DNA of 29,460 bases from Pseudomonadota bacterium (lineage in GTDB: Bacteria; Myxococcota_A; Polyangia; Haliangiales; Haliangiaceae), in contig JAEYYV010000209.1 of the NCBI GenBank assembly GCA_023428295.1, forward strand, positions 1 through 29,460, in the 5' to 3' direction. A model generated the notes under the pieces. That model had not been told where the DNA came from, searched no databases, and saw only the letters and a list, made by a program, of their open reading frames with translations. A program made the position numbers and the translations under genes. Positions 15,382-22,191 of this stretch are shown in pieces. The stretch's first letter is position 1, and the number at the start of each line of letters is the position of its first letter.

Positions 15382-17193
15382 TCACTCCAGCAACATCGCC
15401 ATGATCGGCGGGCCAACGTACAGCGGCACCTTTGATTCGTACGCGAGCGCGGTGCCGTCCTTGGCGGTTCCGCTGAACGACGCGAGGAGCTCGCTGCCGT
15501 TGTCGAACTCCTTCGGAATTCCAATCGGATGCTGGATGACACCGAGCGCGTCCAACTCGACATCGCACGGGATGGTCTTTGTCTTCTTGCTCTTGCGACA
15601 GGTGAACGTGATCTTCACCTGCTCGATCTTGTGAACGACACCGTGCAACGCGAAGTACAGCGGATCGCCGACCTGGATCCGGTTCTGTAGCCAGACCACG
15701 CGATCGATCTTGCTCTTCGGTGCAGGCGGTGGCTTCTTGTGCGGGTTTTCGGCGCCCGCATCGAGCTCATCGATCGTCTTCTGCATGTGATCGCGGAGCT
15801 TCTTCGACTGATGGCCGTCAACAGGCGGACACTTGAACTTCTCCTGGTACTCCTTGATCGCCGCCTTGGTCCCGGCGTCGTTGTAGTTCGTCGGATCTCC
15901 AGGGTCGTTGTCGAGCCAGCCGTGCTTGTGGAGCTTCACCAGCGCAGCTTCGATCCACACCTGCTGGGCGGTGACCTTGTCCTTGTTGTTGGGCTGCTCC
16001 GCCGCCTTCGGCGTCGTGTCCTTGATCTTCTCTACGTCGCCCTTGGTGTTTGACGGCGCCTGTCGTTCGATCGTGACCGCCACGGCCTTGCCAGCACCGG
16101 TCACATACGACGGCGGCATCGGATATTTCGCCAGGTCGGTCGCTCTGAGGAAGTCCGCCGTTTCGCGTGGCGTTTCACCATCGCGATCGGGCGGCGGCAT
16201 GCCCCAGAAACGAACGCAGCGCATGCTGCGTGCGTAGCGTTTGCACGTGTAATCGAGAACGCTCGGCGGAGCCTCCGGGTTGATCTCTTTCCACGTCGTG
16301 AAATCGATGTCCGACCACGACACGCCCATCGGCGCGTACCAGGTCGCATCGAGGATATGGTCGGGACGATCCGCGAAGATCGTCATCTTCGGCTTGATGT
16401 TGTCGTTCTTGCGGAGCTCCTGCGAGATCTTCCAAACCTCCTCGGCGCCCGAGAAGTATTTCTTGCCGATGCATCCACCGATCGAGATGCCCTCGCCGAG
16501 TAACTTGCGACCGATCTGCTTGCGCGGCCTTCCCGTCGCGGCGGATAGGTGAGGATTCTTCGGATCAGCCGGTGGATCGTCGGGATCGTAGATCGGCACG
16601 ATGGATCCGTTCGCCGATGCAAAGCACCACGCGTCGACCTCCTGCTTCGCATTCAAGTGCACGTCCCACACGAACACCGCATGGCCGCCCCGTGGCGCCC
16701 AATCGATGCCGACCATATCGCCTCGACGCAGATCCTTCGGTTGGATCTCATAGCCGAGGTTGTAATAGAGGATCGATTCAGCCGACGCGTTCACCATCCT
16801 GTTGGTGACGCCCTTGGGCAGCTTCCCTTTGAAGTTGCCCTGATGCATGACGTAGAAGTCTTTCGGCAACGGCTTGGCGCCGCCGTCGTAGACCGGGTTG
16901 CATGTGCCTTTCACAGTGCCCTTGGGATCGAACAGGATCCCGATCACTGCGGCCGTGAACGGAGAGCATGCGGTCTGCTTGGCGTGCCCGATGCCCCAGG
17001 CCGACACGCCGCCGCACACGCCACTGCCGTAACCGTTCGTGTTGATGTCACGCAGACCGTTCATGATCTCGATCATGCGGTCGATGCCGCCCTCGAACAC
17101 CGTCGGCTTCGGAGCGCCCGGATACTCGGGCATGTTGACCGGCTTCAGCGAGCTCGGCGGAGCTTTCCTCTTTGGCTTCTTCGCTTCGGTCAC
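15382..17193 (-). CDS. putative secreted effector: cysteine-hydrolase-like domain plus peptidoglycan-binding-like domain
   Basis: A 603-residue protein without signal peptide or membrane segment. The N-terminal basic tail leads to SGVCGGVSAWG and ACSPFTAAVIGILF (Cys60 and Cys76, the latter at the start of a helix), and about 95 residues later to RRGDMVGIDWAPRGGHAVFVWDVH. A Cys at a helix start followed by a GD-x-V and a GHAVFVWDV strand is the layout of NlpC/P60, CHAP and related amidases, so Cys76 and the His near 171 are proposed catalytic residues. Residues about 406-470 (KLHKHGWLDND, then AIKEYQEKFKCPPVDG) resemble a PG_binding_1 domain. The C-terminal 110 residues are beta-rich. The start GTG 17193 has GGAGG seven bases upstream and overlaps the stop of the PAAR gene (GTGA), tying it to that gene. 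The open frame continues upstream to 18189 but is a shadow there. Confidence 0.75.
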   Translation of the reverse strand: MTEAKKPKRKAPPSSLKPVNMPEYPGAPKPTVFEGGIDRMIEIMNGLRDINTNGYGSGVCGGVSAWGIGHAKQTACSPFTAAVIGILFDPKGTVKGTCNPVYDGGAKPLPKDFYVMHQGNFKGKLPKGVTNRMVNASAESILYYNLGYEIQPKDLRRGDMVGIDWAPRGGHAVFVWDVHLNAKQEVDAWCFASANGSIVPIYDPDDPPADPKNPHLSAATGRPRKQIGRKLLGEGISIGGCIGKKYFSGAEEVWKISQELRKNDNIKPKMTIFADRPDHILDATWYAPMGVSWSDIDFTTWKEINPEAPPSVLDYTCKRYARSMRCVRFWGMPPPDRDGETPRETADFLRATDLAKYPMPPSYVTGAGKAVAVTIERQAPSNTKGDVEKIKDTTPKAAEQPNNKDKVTAQQVWIEAALVKLHKHGWLDNDPGDPTNYNDAGTKAAIKEYQEKFKCPPVDGHQSKKLRDHMQKTIDELDAGAENPHKKPPPAPKSKIDRVVWLQNRIQVGDPLYFALHGVVHKIEQVKITFTCRKSKKTKTIPCDVELDALGVIQHPIGIPKEFDNGSELLASFSGTAKDGTALAYESKVPLYVGPPIMAMLLE

Positions 17194-18245
17194 TTCTCGA
17201 CCTCCAACGTGACGATGTACTCGTACGGTTTGAAGTACGGGTGGCTCGTCTCGAGTCCGTTCACCGTCTCGACCATGAACTTCTGACCCGCGATCTCGAG
17301 CTCGTAGGTACCCGGCGCGAGGATGGCCGTGAAGTGGCCGTGTGCACCGAGGTGCATCTTCTCGTTCACCCCGTTGCCAGTCACCTTCACGTCGGTGCCA
17401 AACGGCAGAGGCACGCCATCTTGATCGAAGAAGTTCGCGCTGATCTGATCCTCGTGCGCCTTCTCGTCGCCTGGGAGGTCCGTCGGGTGTTCGCGATGGT
17501 CTGGCTGAATCTTGATGTCGTACGGCTTGTTCTTCGGGACCTCGACGAACACTTTTCCGTCCTCGCCGACCTCCTTCGTCGCGATGACCTCCTTCGTGTC
17601 CGGATCGATGATGTCGATCAGCTCGCCGATGAGCTTGCCGCCGTTGACCGCGGCGAGCTCGAGCCACAGCGCGAACGAGTCCTTCTCGGGATCCTTCGTC
17701 GGGTTCGCGCTCGTTTGCTTCTCGGGGGCCGGGGCTGCGCCGCCAGCGCCACCGCCGCCCGCACCCGCGCCCGCACCACCAGCGCCAGCCGAACCGCCGC
17801 CGCCGCCTTGGCCCGTTTGGTTCGAGTTCGATCCTGTCTGCGATCCGACACCGCCGTCGGTGCCACCGCCGCCTTGACCGCTCGACGATCCGCCGCCACT
17901 TCCGCCGCCGCCGCCGCTCCCAGCAGCGCCGCCGATCATGACGTTGTTCGAGCCCTCGATCATGTTGCCGGAGCCACCGCAGTGCTTCGTCTGATCGCCT
18001 TGTCGAACAGCTTCTTTGTTGTTGATGAAGACGGTCCCCGACCCCTGCACCGCTTTCCACATGTTCGTGTTGCAACACGCGGCGTGCAGTCCCTGATCGT
18101 CTTTGCGAAACGCGGGACGCGAGTTCGTGAACACGTCGGTCGAACCGACGATCGCGGGACCAACCGCCGGATGCGGACACGCGGGACAACCATGCGCGTC
18201 GGCCGGAATGTTGGCCTTGTCACCTAGGCGTGACGCTGGAGGCAT
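17190..18245 (-). CDS. PAAR-domain tip protein with glycine-rich linker and C-terminal beta domains
   Basis: Family role: PAAR proteins form the zinc-stabilised tip of T6SS and related contractile injection machines and carry effectors. Residues about 1-105 show the three-fold PAAR pattern: SRLGDKA...H, VGSTDVFTNSRPAFRKDD...LH, GSGTVFINNKEAVRQGD...KHCGG and GSNNVMIGG, with the His and Cys zinc ligands present. A linker of about 75 residues made mostly of Gly, Ala, Ser and Gln follows, then two beta-sandwich-like segments (LIGELIDIIDPDTKEVIATK, and GHFTAILAPGTYELEIAG), transthyretin-like in pattern. The start is ATG 18245; the TTG at 18266 is rejected because the PAAR motif begins at the ATG. 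TACTCT lies five bases upstream. The 3' end overlaps the effector gene by four bases. Confidence 0.88.
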   Translation of the reverse strand: MPPASRLGDKANIPADAHGCPACPHPAVGPAIVGSTDVFTNSRPAFRKDDQGLHAACCNTNMWKAVQGSGTVFINNKEAVRQGDQTKHCGGSGNMIEGSNNVMIGGAAGSGGGGGSGGGSSSGQGGGGTDGGVGSQTGSNSNQTGQGGGGGSAGAGGAGAGAGGGGAGGAAPAPEKQTSANPTKDPEKDSFALWLELAAVNGGKLIGELIDIIDPDTKEVIATKEVGEDGKVFVEVPKNKPYDIKIQPDHREHPTDLPGDEKAHEDQISANFFDQDGVPLPFGTDVKVTGNGVNEKMHLGAHGHFTAILAPGTYELEIAGQKFMVETVNGLETSHPYFKPYEYIVTLEVEK

Positions 18246-18250
18246 GGCCC

Positions 18251-18256
18251 AGAGTA
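18251..18256 (-). promoter_or_regulatory. -10-like TACTCT, leaderless start for the PAAR gene
   Basis: On the minus strand TACTCT fits TANNNT and ends five bases before ATG 18245. A TTGTCG at 18282-18277 could act as -35, but the 20-base spacing is too long for a standard promoter. Confidence 0.45.
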
Positions 18257-18276
18257 TGAGCGCCAACGCGTCGGCA

Positions 18277-18293
18277 CGACAAGCAGATTGTCG
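18277..18293. promoter_or_regulatory. inverted repeat upstream of the PAAR promoter
   Basis: CGACAA and TTGTCG are perfect 6-bp arms separated by five bases, 32 to 48 bp before the PAAR start codon. One arm covers the likely -35 position. It may be an operator; a chance match is possible. Confidence 0.35.
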
Positions 18294-18452
18294 AGCGATG
18301 TCAAACGATTGCGGCTACGTGCGACGAGGCGAAAATCTCCCCAGTCCGCCGATCACCCGCTCCAAAACGAGCTCGAAGCGCGGACTTCTGCCCGGTAACG
18401 ACGAACGAATACGCCGCCTTTCCAGCGCTGACCGAGCGTTCGATCGAGGCTG

Positions 18453-18758
18453 TTACGGTGTACTGGACCCCGAGCCTGCCGAGCCCTCGGTGGGCGCCGC
18501 CGAGCCTTCGGGCTCGGGGATCGTCATGAACTTGCAGGTGCGAAGCTCGTCGAGCGTGGTCGCTTTGATCGCGCACTCGACCGCGTCCTTCTTGGAGCCG
18601 CCGTTGCAGCGGCGCACTTCGCCTTCGACGTCGGTCTGCACCTGCGTCGTGTGCATGAGCGATCGCATGTTCTCGATCGCCTTGCGGCAGTCCTCTTTGC
18701 TCGGCTTGTTGCATCCGACGGCGAGGACAACGGCAAGGAGGAGGGAAGCGCGCGTCAT
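18453..18758 (-). CDS. small lipoprotein, unknown function
   Basis: A 101-residue protein with a lipoprotein signal ending LAVGC at Cys16. The mature part is mostly helical, has four further cysteines (DCRKAIENM, RRCNGGSK, AVECAIKA, RTCKFMT) and a Ser/Gly/Pro tail. The spacing of the cysteines suggests two disulfides in a small helical bundle. ATG 18758 is chosen because it forms an ATGA overlap with the stop of the nucleotidyltransferase gene; an in-frame ATG two codons earlier (18764) is less likely. It is the last gene of a four-gene operon that begins with an adenylate cyclase. No known family is recognised. Confidence 0.75.
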   Translation of the reverse strand: MTRASLLLAVVLAVGCNKPSKEDCRKAIENMRSLMHTTQVQTDVEGEVRRCNGGSKKDAVECAIKATTLDELRTCKFMTIPEPEGSAAPTEGSAGSGSSTP

Positions 18759-19558
18759 GCCCATTGCGAGGACGACTCTACCAGGATGCGCGCGCGGTCG
18801 AGATCCTGTCCGGTATCGATCTCGCGCCACTGGCCATCGATGAAGATGGGGTCGATGCGCGTGCCCGTGTCGATGAGGGTCTGCCACAGATCCGTTTGAT
18901 ACGCGTTGCGATAGGTCGCCGCGCGCTGGAACGGCTCGGCCTCCTTGCCGGCGAAGCGATTCGCGAGCTGATCGAGCGTGTTTGCCACGGTGCGCACGCC
19001 GCGCTCGCCGAGGCGGGCGAGGCCGATGTACTCGCCGACCGCGTGGGCGGGTGGCAGCGCCTTCTTGCCGACGCGTGCGACCGAGCCGTCGGGCATGAGG
19101 TCCGAGACTTCGCCTTCGTCGAGCGGGTGCTCGGTGCGGCCCTCGTAGATCGAGCGGAAGTCGCGATCGATGACGAGCCCGATCTCCGCGGTGGAGGCCG
19201 CGGCTGCGCGCGTGACCTCGGGCGTGAAGATGATGTCCGAGTACGTCACGTACGTGGGCTGATCGAAGTAGCGGCGCGCCTTGCCCATCGAGAGCAGCAC
19301 GTTGTTGGTTTGCCATTCGTCGTTGTCGACGAAGATCGCGCCGGGGACGAGCGTGCGCACGAACGTCTCGAGCACGTCGCCGCGGTAGCCGCGGATCACG
19401 ACGAGCTCGGTGACGCCGACCGACGACAGGGCCGCCCAGACCCAGCCAAGGATCGGCTTCGCGCCGACCTGCACCATGCACTTGGGAATCTCCTCGGTGT
19501 GCGGACCGAGGCGCTTGCCGCGACCGGCGGCGATCAGGATGGCGCGTTTGATCGTCAT
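18755..19558 (-). CDS. LicC/IPCT-like nucleotidyltransferase
   Basis: Family role: transfers a nucleotide from CTP or another NTP to a phosphorylated alcohol or sugar. The 267-residue protein begins IKRAILIAAGRGKRLGPHTE followed by PKCMVQVGAKPILGW, the nucleotide-binding signature of the sugar/alcohol-phosphate nucleotidyltransferases. NDEWQTNNVLLSMGKAR, the metal-binding SDIIF and the late WREIDTGQDLDRARIL are arranged as in phosphocholine (LicC), inositol-1-phosphate and aminoethylphosphonate cytidylyltransferases. The ATG at 19558 overlaps the stop of the CDP-alcohol phosphatidyltransferase gene (ATGA), which argues for CTP as donor and for a CDP-alcohol product used by that neighbour. The exact alcohol cannot be read from the sequence. 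Confidence 0.85.
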   Translation of the reverse strand: MTIKRAILIAAGRGKRLGPHTEEIPKCMVQVGAKPILGWVWAALSSVGVTELVVIRGYRGDVLETFVRTLVPGAIFVDNDEWQTNNVLLSMGKARRYFDQPTYVTYSDIIFTPEVTRAAAASTAEIGLVIDRDFRSIYEGRTEHPLDEGEVSDLMPDGSVARVGKKALPPAHAVGEYIGLARLGERGVRTVANTLDQLANRFAGKEAEPFQRAATYRNAYQTDLWQTLIDTGTRIDPIFIDGQWREIDTGQDLDRARILVESSSQWA

Positions 19559-20349
19559 GAGGACCTGGGCGCGAAGCGTCCGAGGCGAAGCAGGATCGCG
19601 GCGAGGGTCTTCAGGAAGTACAGCGCGTTCACCGCAGAGTACGCCCAGAAGTAGATGTCCATGCGATCGAGCAGCGCGCACAGCCACAGATACTGCGGGT
19701 AGTGGACGATGACGCGCGCGGGGAGCTCGATCGCGTTGAGCACCATCCCGACGAGGCCCTTGCGTCCGCCGACCTCGGCAGGCTGGCCGTCTTCCGTCGG
19801 TGGCTTCGCGCCGTACTCGGGACGCCGCGTGAACGACGTGAGCGTGAGACCGGCGGCGAGGCAGAACAGCGCGAGCAGGCCGATGATCATCAGGCGGTCA
19901 TCGCCGCTCTCTTGCCACAGCCGGATCGTGACGCACGCGAGGAGGAGCATCGCCTTCAGCTCGTCCATCAAGAAGTCGAGCAGGTGGCCGATCGGGGATG
20001 CGATCTTGCGCAGGCGCGCGAGCTGACCGTCGGCGCAATCGAGGACGAACGAGAGCTCGAACACGAGCGCGGTGACGAGCAGCAGCGTGCGGTCCATGCT
20101 CCACGCGGTGAGGTGCTCGGTGGTGTACGGGGCGGCCTGCGCCGACGGGAGGAGCGCGAACATCGCGCACGCGATCACGGCGATCACCGCCGACGCGAAC
20201 GTGATCTGGTTCGGCGTGATCCGCGTGTTGCGAAGGAAGTAGACGACAACCGCGGCGGGCGGACGCGCGATCCACTCCGTGAACCAGTTGATGTCTTTCT
20301 TCTTCTTCGACGCCCGGTAGAGAGCGGCGATCTCGGACAACATCGGCAT
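19555..20349 (-). CDS. CDP-alcohol phosphatidyltransferase family membrane enzyme
   Basis: Family role: moves a phosphoalcohol from a CDP-alcohol to an acceptor alcohol, as in phosphatidylinositol, phosphatidylglycerol-phosphate or di-inositol-phosphate synthesis. The 264-residue protein carries the complete active-site signature DxxDGxxARx8Gx3Dx3D, with D104, D107, G108, A111, R112, G121, D125 and D129. About six hydrophobic segments place it in the inner membrane. ATG 20349 is chosen; ATG 20343 is possible. It lies 17 bp after the cyclase gene, and TAGGTT overlapping the cyclase stop (20369-20364) may be an internal promoter. The overlap with the nucleotidyltransferase gene suggests that the two carry out consecutive steps, like the two halves of the fused IPCT-DIPPS protein of hyperthermophiles. 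Confidence 0.88.
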   Translation of the reverse strand: MPMLSEIAALYRASKKKKDINWFTEWIARPPAAVVVYFLRNTRITPNQITFASAVIAVIACAMFALLPSAQAAPYTTEHLTAWSMDRTLLLVTALVFELSFVLDCADGQLARLRKIASPIGHLLDFLMDELKAMLLLACVTIRLWQESGDDRLMIIGLLALFCLAAGLTLTSFTRRPEYGAKPPTEDGQPAEVGGRKGLVGMVLNAIELPARVIVHYPQYLWLCALLDRMDIYFWAYSAVNALYFLKTLAAILLRLGRFAPRSS

Positions 20350-20366
20350 CGGATCTTGGGCGCAAC

Positions 20367-21956
20367 CTACACCCGACGCTCCTTCGCCGCGAGTACGAGG
20401 AACGTGTTCATCGTGCCTTTGCCCTTCACCTCGATCGGCCCGCGACTCTCGAGCTCGAACGCCTCGCCGAGGAGGCTCGCGGTGGCTTCGGTGAGGTGAA
20501 TGCGGCCGGGGATCCCGCTCGATTCCATGCGGCTCGCGGTGTTCACCGTGTCGCCCCACAGATCGTAGATGAACTTCTTCTGGCCGATCACGCCGGCGAC
20601 GACGGAGCCGGTGTGGATCCCGACGCGGATCGTCAGGTTGGTGCCGTGCTTGTTCGAGTACTCGTCGATCGCCGCGAGCATGTCGAGGCCCATGTGCGTC
20701 ATCGCGATCGCGTGATCGGCGATCGGGTGGGGGATGCCCGCGACCACCATGTACGCGTCGCCGATCGTCTTGATCTTCTCGAGCCCGTGCTTCTCGGCGA
20801 GGCGATCGAACGTGCTGAACACCTCGTTGAGCATCGCCACGAGCTTCTCCGGCGACGTGCGTGACGAGAGCGACGTGAAGCCCACGATGTCCGCGAACAG
20901 CACGGTGACAGCGTCGAAGCGGTCGACGATCTCGCTCTCGCCGTCCTTCAGGCGCTCCGCGATGGGACGCGGGAGCACGTTCAGGAGCAACCGCTCCGAG
21001 GTGGCCTTCTCGTCGAGGAGCTCGCTCGTTCGCTCGCGGACCTTGGTCTCGAGGTTCTCGCTGTGCTCCTGGATCGTGTCGGCCATCTGATTGAAGCTCG
21101 TGCCGAGCGCCCCGATCTCGTCTTTCGCTTTGATCGCCGTGCGTGCCGTGAAGTCTTTCTCGGCGAAGCGCTTCACGGTCTCGGACAGCGCGAGCACCGA
21201 GCGTGTGAGGACGGTGCCCATCGCGATCGAGACGATCAGCGCGAGCAGGATCACGCCGATCGAGATCTTGATCGCGAGGCTGCCGGCCTCGTCGAGCGCG
21301 GTGCGCATGTCCGTATCAGCGATGTCTACGCCGAGCACCGCGAGGCACGATCCGTCGGCGGCGCGCAGCGGCTTGCCGTCGGCGCCGGCGAGCGGCTGGT
21401 ACGCAGAGATCGAGTTGACCTTGAAGGCCTCGTCGTGGACGAAGTCGCGCTCGAGCTGGGGCGTGCATTCGGCGAGCGCCGTGCCGAGGAGAGGGACAGC
21501 GGTGACGTCGTACGCCTGGCCGAAATGCGAGATCTCGGTGTCGGCGGGCGCAGTGCCAGCGGCGATGTTCGCGAGCAGGTCGAGCACGTCGGCGTCGGCG
21601 ATGAAGCGCGGCTTCTGCGGATCCTTGGACGGCGCGAGCAGGTACGCGTACCGGATGAGGCCTGCCTCCGCGCGGCGGATCATGCGGAGCTGTTCGTACA
21701 GCTTTCTGTACGTGTCGCCGTGCTCGACGTCGTGGACCCGAGCTTCGTCGAGCTCGCCGTCGTGCAGCGCGCGCAGCTCGCTGACGGAAGCGGCGTCGAT
21801 CGCGTAGGCGCCGACGTGCGTGATGTCGCGCAGGCGATGCGAGAGCTCGTCGCCGAGCTTGGTCTCGACAAAGCGATAGAGGAACAACGCGAGGACGATC
21901 GAGACCAGCGAGCTGATCCCGAAGAACGCCACCGTAATCTTGCGACGAAGTCGCAC
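20367..21956 (-). CDS. membrane-bound class III adenylate cyclase with HAMP domain
   Basis: The 529-residue protein starts with a membrane helix (about 8-28), has a periplasmic region of about 200 residues, a second helix (about 230-252), a HAMP domain and a short coiled coil (HSENLETKVRERTSELLDEK). The catalytic domain from about residue 330 has both metal-binding Asp (D356 in LFADIVGFTSLS and D400 in KIKTIGDAYM), the adenine-selecting Lys (in EKIKTIGD) and Asp (YDLWGDTVNTASRM), and the transition-state Asn and Arg. These point to ATP rather than GTP as substrate and to an active enzyme making cAMP in response to a periplasmic signal. The start is GTG 21956 with TACGTT nine bases upstream. 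It opens an operon with the CDP-alcohol enzymes. Confidence 0.93.
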   Translation of the reverse strand: MRLRRKITVAFFGISSLVSIVLALFLYRFVETKLGDELSHRLRDITHVGAYAIDAASVSELRALHDGELDEARVHDVEHGDTYRKLYEQLRMIRRAEAGLIRYAYLLAPSKDPQKPRFIADADVLDLLANIAAGTAPADTEISHFGQAYDVTAVPLLGTALAECTPQLERDFVHDEAFKVNSISAYQPLAGADGKPLRAADGSCLAVLGVDIADTDMRTALDEAGSLAIKISIGVILLALIVSIAMGTVLTRSVLALSETVKRFAEKDFTARTAIKAKDEIGALGTSFNQMADTIQEHSENLETKVRERTSELLDEKATSERLLLNVLPRPIAERLKDGESEIVDRFDAVTVLFADIVGFTSLSSRTSPEKLVAMLNEVFSTFDRLAEKHGLEKIKTIGDAYMVVAGIPHPIADHAIAMTHMGLDMLAAIDEYSNKHGTNLTIRVGIHTGSVVAGVIGQKKFIYDLWGDTVNTASRMESSGIPGRIHLTEATASLLGEAFELESRGPIEVKGKGTMNTFLVLAAKERRV

Positions 21957-22191
21957 CCCGGTCCGAACGTATCACCAGCGCGTCGAAATTCCGGCCGCCG
22001 GCCGACGCGACAGGGTGGGGACGCCGGTCGACTGGCGCGCGTTCACGTGCGGCCGGGTGCGCAATCCGAGCAATTCGGGGCGGCGTACCGACGAAGATCG
22101 AACCCGTGTTTCCTGGCGTGTTTCGGCCTTGCTCCCGGGACGCTGCCTGGATAGGGTGCCGCCCGAACAACAACGTCACTGGGGGTTTAGG
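21957..22191. other. 235-bp divergent intergenic region, cyclase / SIR2-TPR
   Basis: It holds the start-proximal -10-like TACGTT of the cyclase gene (minus strand, 21966-21971) and the promoter of the SIR2-TPR gene. The remaining sequence is very GC-rich with short CGGCCG palindromes; no small gene or operator stands out. Confidence 0.5.
22129..22157 (+). promoter_or_regulatory. promoter of the SIR2-TPR gene
   Basis: TTGCTC at 22129-22134 and TAGGGT at 22152-22157 are separated by 17 bases, a standard sigma-70 spacing. Transcription would start near 22164, giving a leader of about 28 bases with a GGGGG Shine-Dalgarno-like run at 22181-22185, unlike the leaderless genes elsewhere in the window. 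Confidence 0.5.

Larger units (their letters stand above)
18246..18452. other. 207-bp intergenic region upstream of the PAAR gene
   Basis: This gap separates the PAAR gene from the lipoprotein gene on the same strand and looks poorer in GC than its flanks. It holds a -10-like TACTCT at 18251-18256 and an inverted repeat at 18277-18293. I see no convincing small gene or terminator in the rest. Confidence 0.5.

Noticed and set aside
17194..18189. N-terminal extension of the effector frame up to 18189
   Set aside because: This part is Arg/Gly-rich noise in another frame of the PAAR gene. The GTG at 17193 has a Shine-Dalgarno GGAGG and a GTGA overlap.
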